Shown here: positions 6,567 through 7,266 of the stretch, in pieces
How the letters are laid out: the number at the start of each line of letters is the position of its first letter
Position numbering within the stretch: the stretch's first letter is position 1
Assembly (NCBI GenBank): GCA_934621665.1
Contig: CAKTUT010000088.1
Coordinates: 1-7,266, forward strand
DNA from: an uncultured Oscillospiraceae bacterium
GTDB lineage: Bacteria > Bacillota > Clostridia > Oscillospirales > Oscillospiraceae
Direction: 5' to 3'
DNA length: 7,266 nt
Program-made: the position numbers and the translations under genes
The notes under the pieces: model-generated
What the model was told of the DNA's origin: nothing
The model's database searches: none
The model's input: only the letters and a program-made list of their open reading frames with translations

Positions 6567-7266
6567 TATTGAATACCAAGCAGCTTCAAAATCAGCGCCA
6601 TGCGGATGTAGCGGCCGTTTTTCACCTGCTTAAAATAGCAGGCGCGCGGATCGTCGTCCACAGCAACGGAAATTTCGTTGACGCGCGGCAGCGGATGCAG
6701 AATGCACAGATCGGGCTTGGCCGTTTTCAGCTTATCCGGTGTCAGGATGTAGCTGTCTTTCAGACGCAGATAGTCCTCTTCGTTAAAGAAGCGTTCGCGC
6801 TGCACGCGGGTCATATACAGGATGTCCAGCTGCGGCATGACCGACTCCAGATCGGTGGTCTGCTCATAGGGGATGTTGTTCTTTTTCAGAACCTCGTTTT
6901 TGACATAGCTGGGAAGCTTCAGCTCCTCCGGCGAGATCAGAACAACCTTGATGCCAGTATAGCGGCTGAGCGCGCTGATGAGCGAATGAACCGTGCGGCC
7001 GAATTTCAGGTCGCCGCAGAATCCAACGGTCAGATCGTTAAAGCGTCCCTTTTCGCGCTGGATGGTGAGCAGATCGGTAAGCGTCTGGGTTGGGTGGTTG
7101 TGGCCGCCGTCGCCGGCATTGATCACGGGCACTTCCGAGTGCATTGACGCGACCAGCGGCGCGCCCTCCTTGGGATGGCGCATGGCGATGATATCGGCAT
7201 AGCAGCTGACGGTATGGATGGTATCCGCCACGCTCTCGCCCTTGGACGCGGACGAGCTGTTGGCCG
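6566..7266 (-). CDS. pyrB: Aspartate carbamoyltransferase catalytic chain, 5' end outside window
   Basis: PyrB joins carbamoyl phosphate and aspartate to give N-carbamoyl-aspartate in de novo pyrimidine synthesis. About 232 C-terminal residues are visible, so about 70-80 N-terminal residues lie beyond the right edge. The frame stays open to the edge, and the GTG at 7229-7231 is an internal valine, not a start. Visible active-site elements are SKGES (its lysine corresponds to the loop residue K84 of E. coli, reaching a neighbouring chain), MRHPKEG, the HPTQ motif, [11 protein letters not shown] with the conserved Arg, TRVQRER of the aspartate loop, and HPLPRVNEI. Missing from view is the N-terminal carbamoyl-phosphate loop (STRTR in the family). 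The adjacent pyrI shows this is the allosteric two-chain type rather than the single-chain trimer of Bacillus. The promoter and any attenuator lie outside the window. Confidence 0.97.
   Translation of the reverse strand, partial: ANSSSASKGESVADTIHTVSCYADIIAMRHPKEGAPLVASMHSEVPVINAGDGGHNHPTQTLTDLLTIQREKGRFNDLTVGFCGDLKFGRTVHSLISALSRYTGIKVVLISPEELKLPSYVKNEVLKKNNIPYEQTTDLESVMPQLDILYMTRVQRERFFNEEDYLRLKDSYILTPDKLKTAKPDLCILHPLPRVNEISVAVDDDPRACYFKQVKNGRYIRMALILKLLGIQ

Noticed and set aside
6509..7147. 212-codon plus-strand open frame opposite pyrB
   Set aside because: The opposite strand encodes PyrB with its active-site motifs throughout, and this frame shows no independent family resemblance.

Overview
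The window looks like chromosomal DNA of a moderately GC-rich Gram-positive anaerobe, most likely of the class Clostridia. This is inferred from gene content (tandem exporters of the LPTxMSDI type, an adjacent pyrB-pyrI pair), strong GGAGG-type ribosome binding sites and compact intrinsic terminators. No rRNA, tRNA or other marker fixes the taxon.

Layout. Positions 1-5153 (+ strand) carry three full-transporter-style ABC exporter half-molecules (membrane domain fused to ATPase). The first is cut by the left edge and ends at 1479, followed by an intrinsic terminator. A new transcription unit then begins: a well-formed extended -10 promoter (1566-1594) sits inside a 10-bp inverted repeat and drives two overlapping genes, 1654-3375 and 3372-5153. 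A 14-bp GC-rich hairpin (5169-5200) closes this unit and separates it from a convergent minus-strand gene for a TauE/SafE-type membrane permease. After a 200-bp intergenic stretch holding a 14-bp palindrome and a terminator, the minus-strand genes pyrI and pyrB (5' end cut by the right edge) encode the regulatory and catalytic chains of aspartate carbamoyltransferase.

How the genes work together. The middle ABC protein has the signs of the catalytically degenerate half of a heterodimeric exporter (Asp instead of the Walker B Glu, Gln instead of the switch His). The overlapping third protein has intact catalytic residues, so the two should form one asymmetric exporter. The truncated first protein is a paralogue of the third and probably pairs with a gene to the left of the window, which would make two tandem heterodimers. 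PyrB and PyrI should assemble into an allosteric aspartate carbamoyltransferase for pyrimidine synthesis. The permease has no pathway neighbour that reveals its substrate.

I found no new kind of biological system here. The most useful leads are the inverted repeat at the exporter promoter, the asymmetric ATPase sites, and the blocks of identical sequence shared by the first and third exporter genes.
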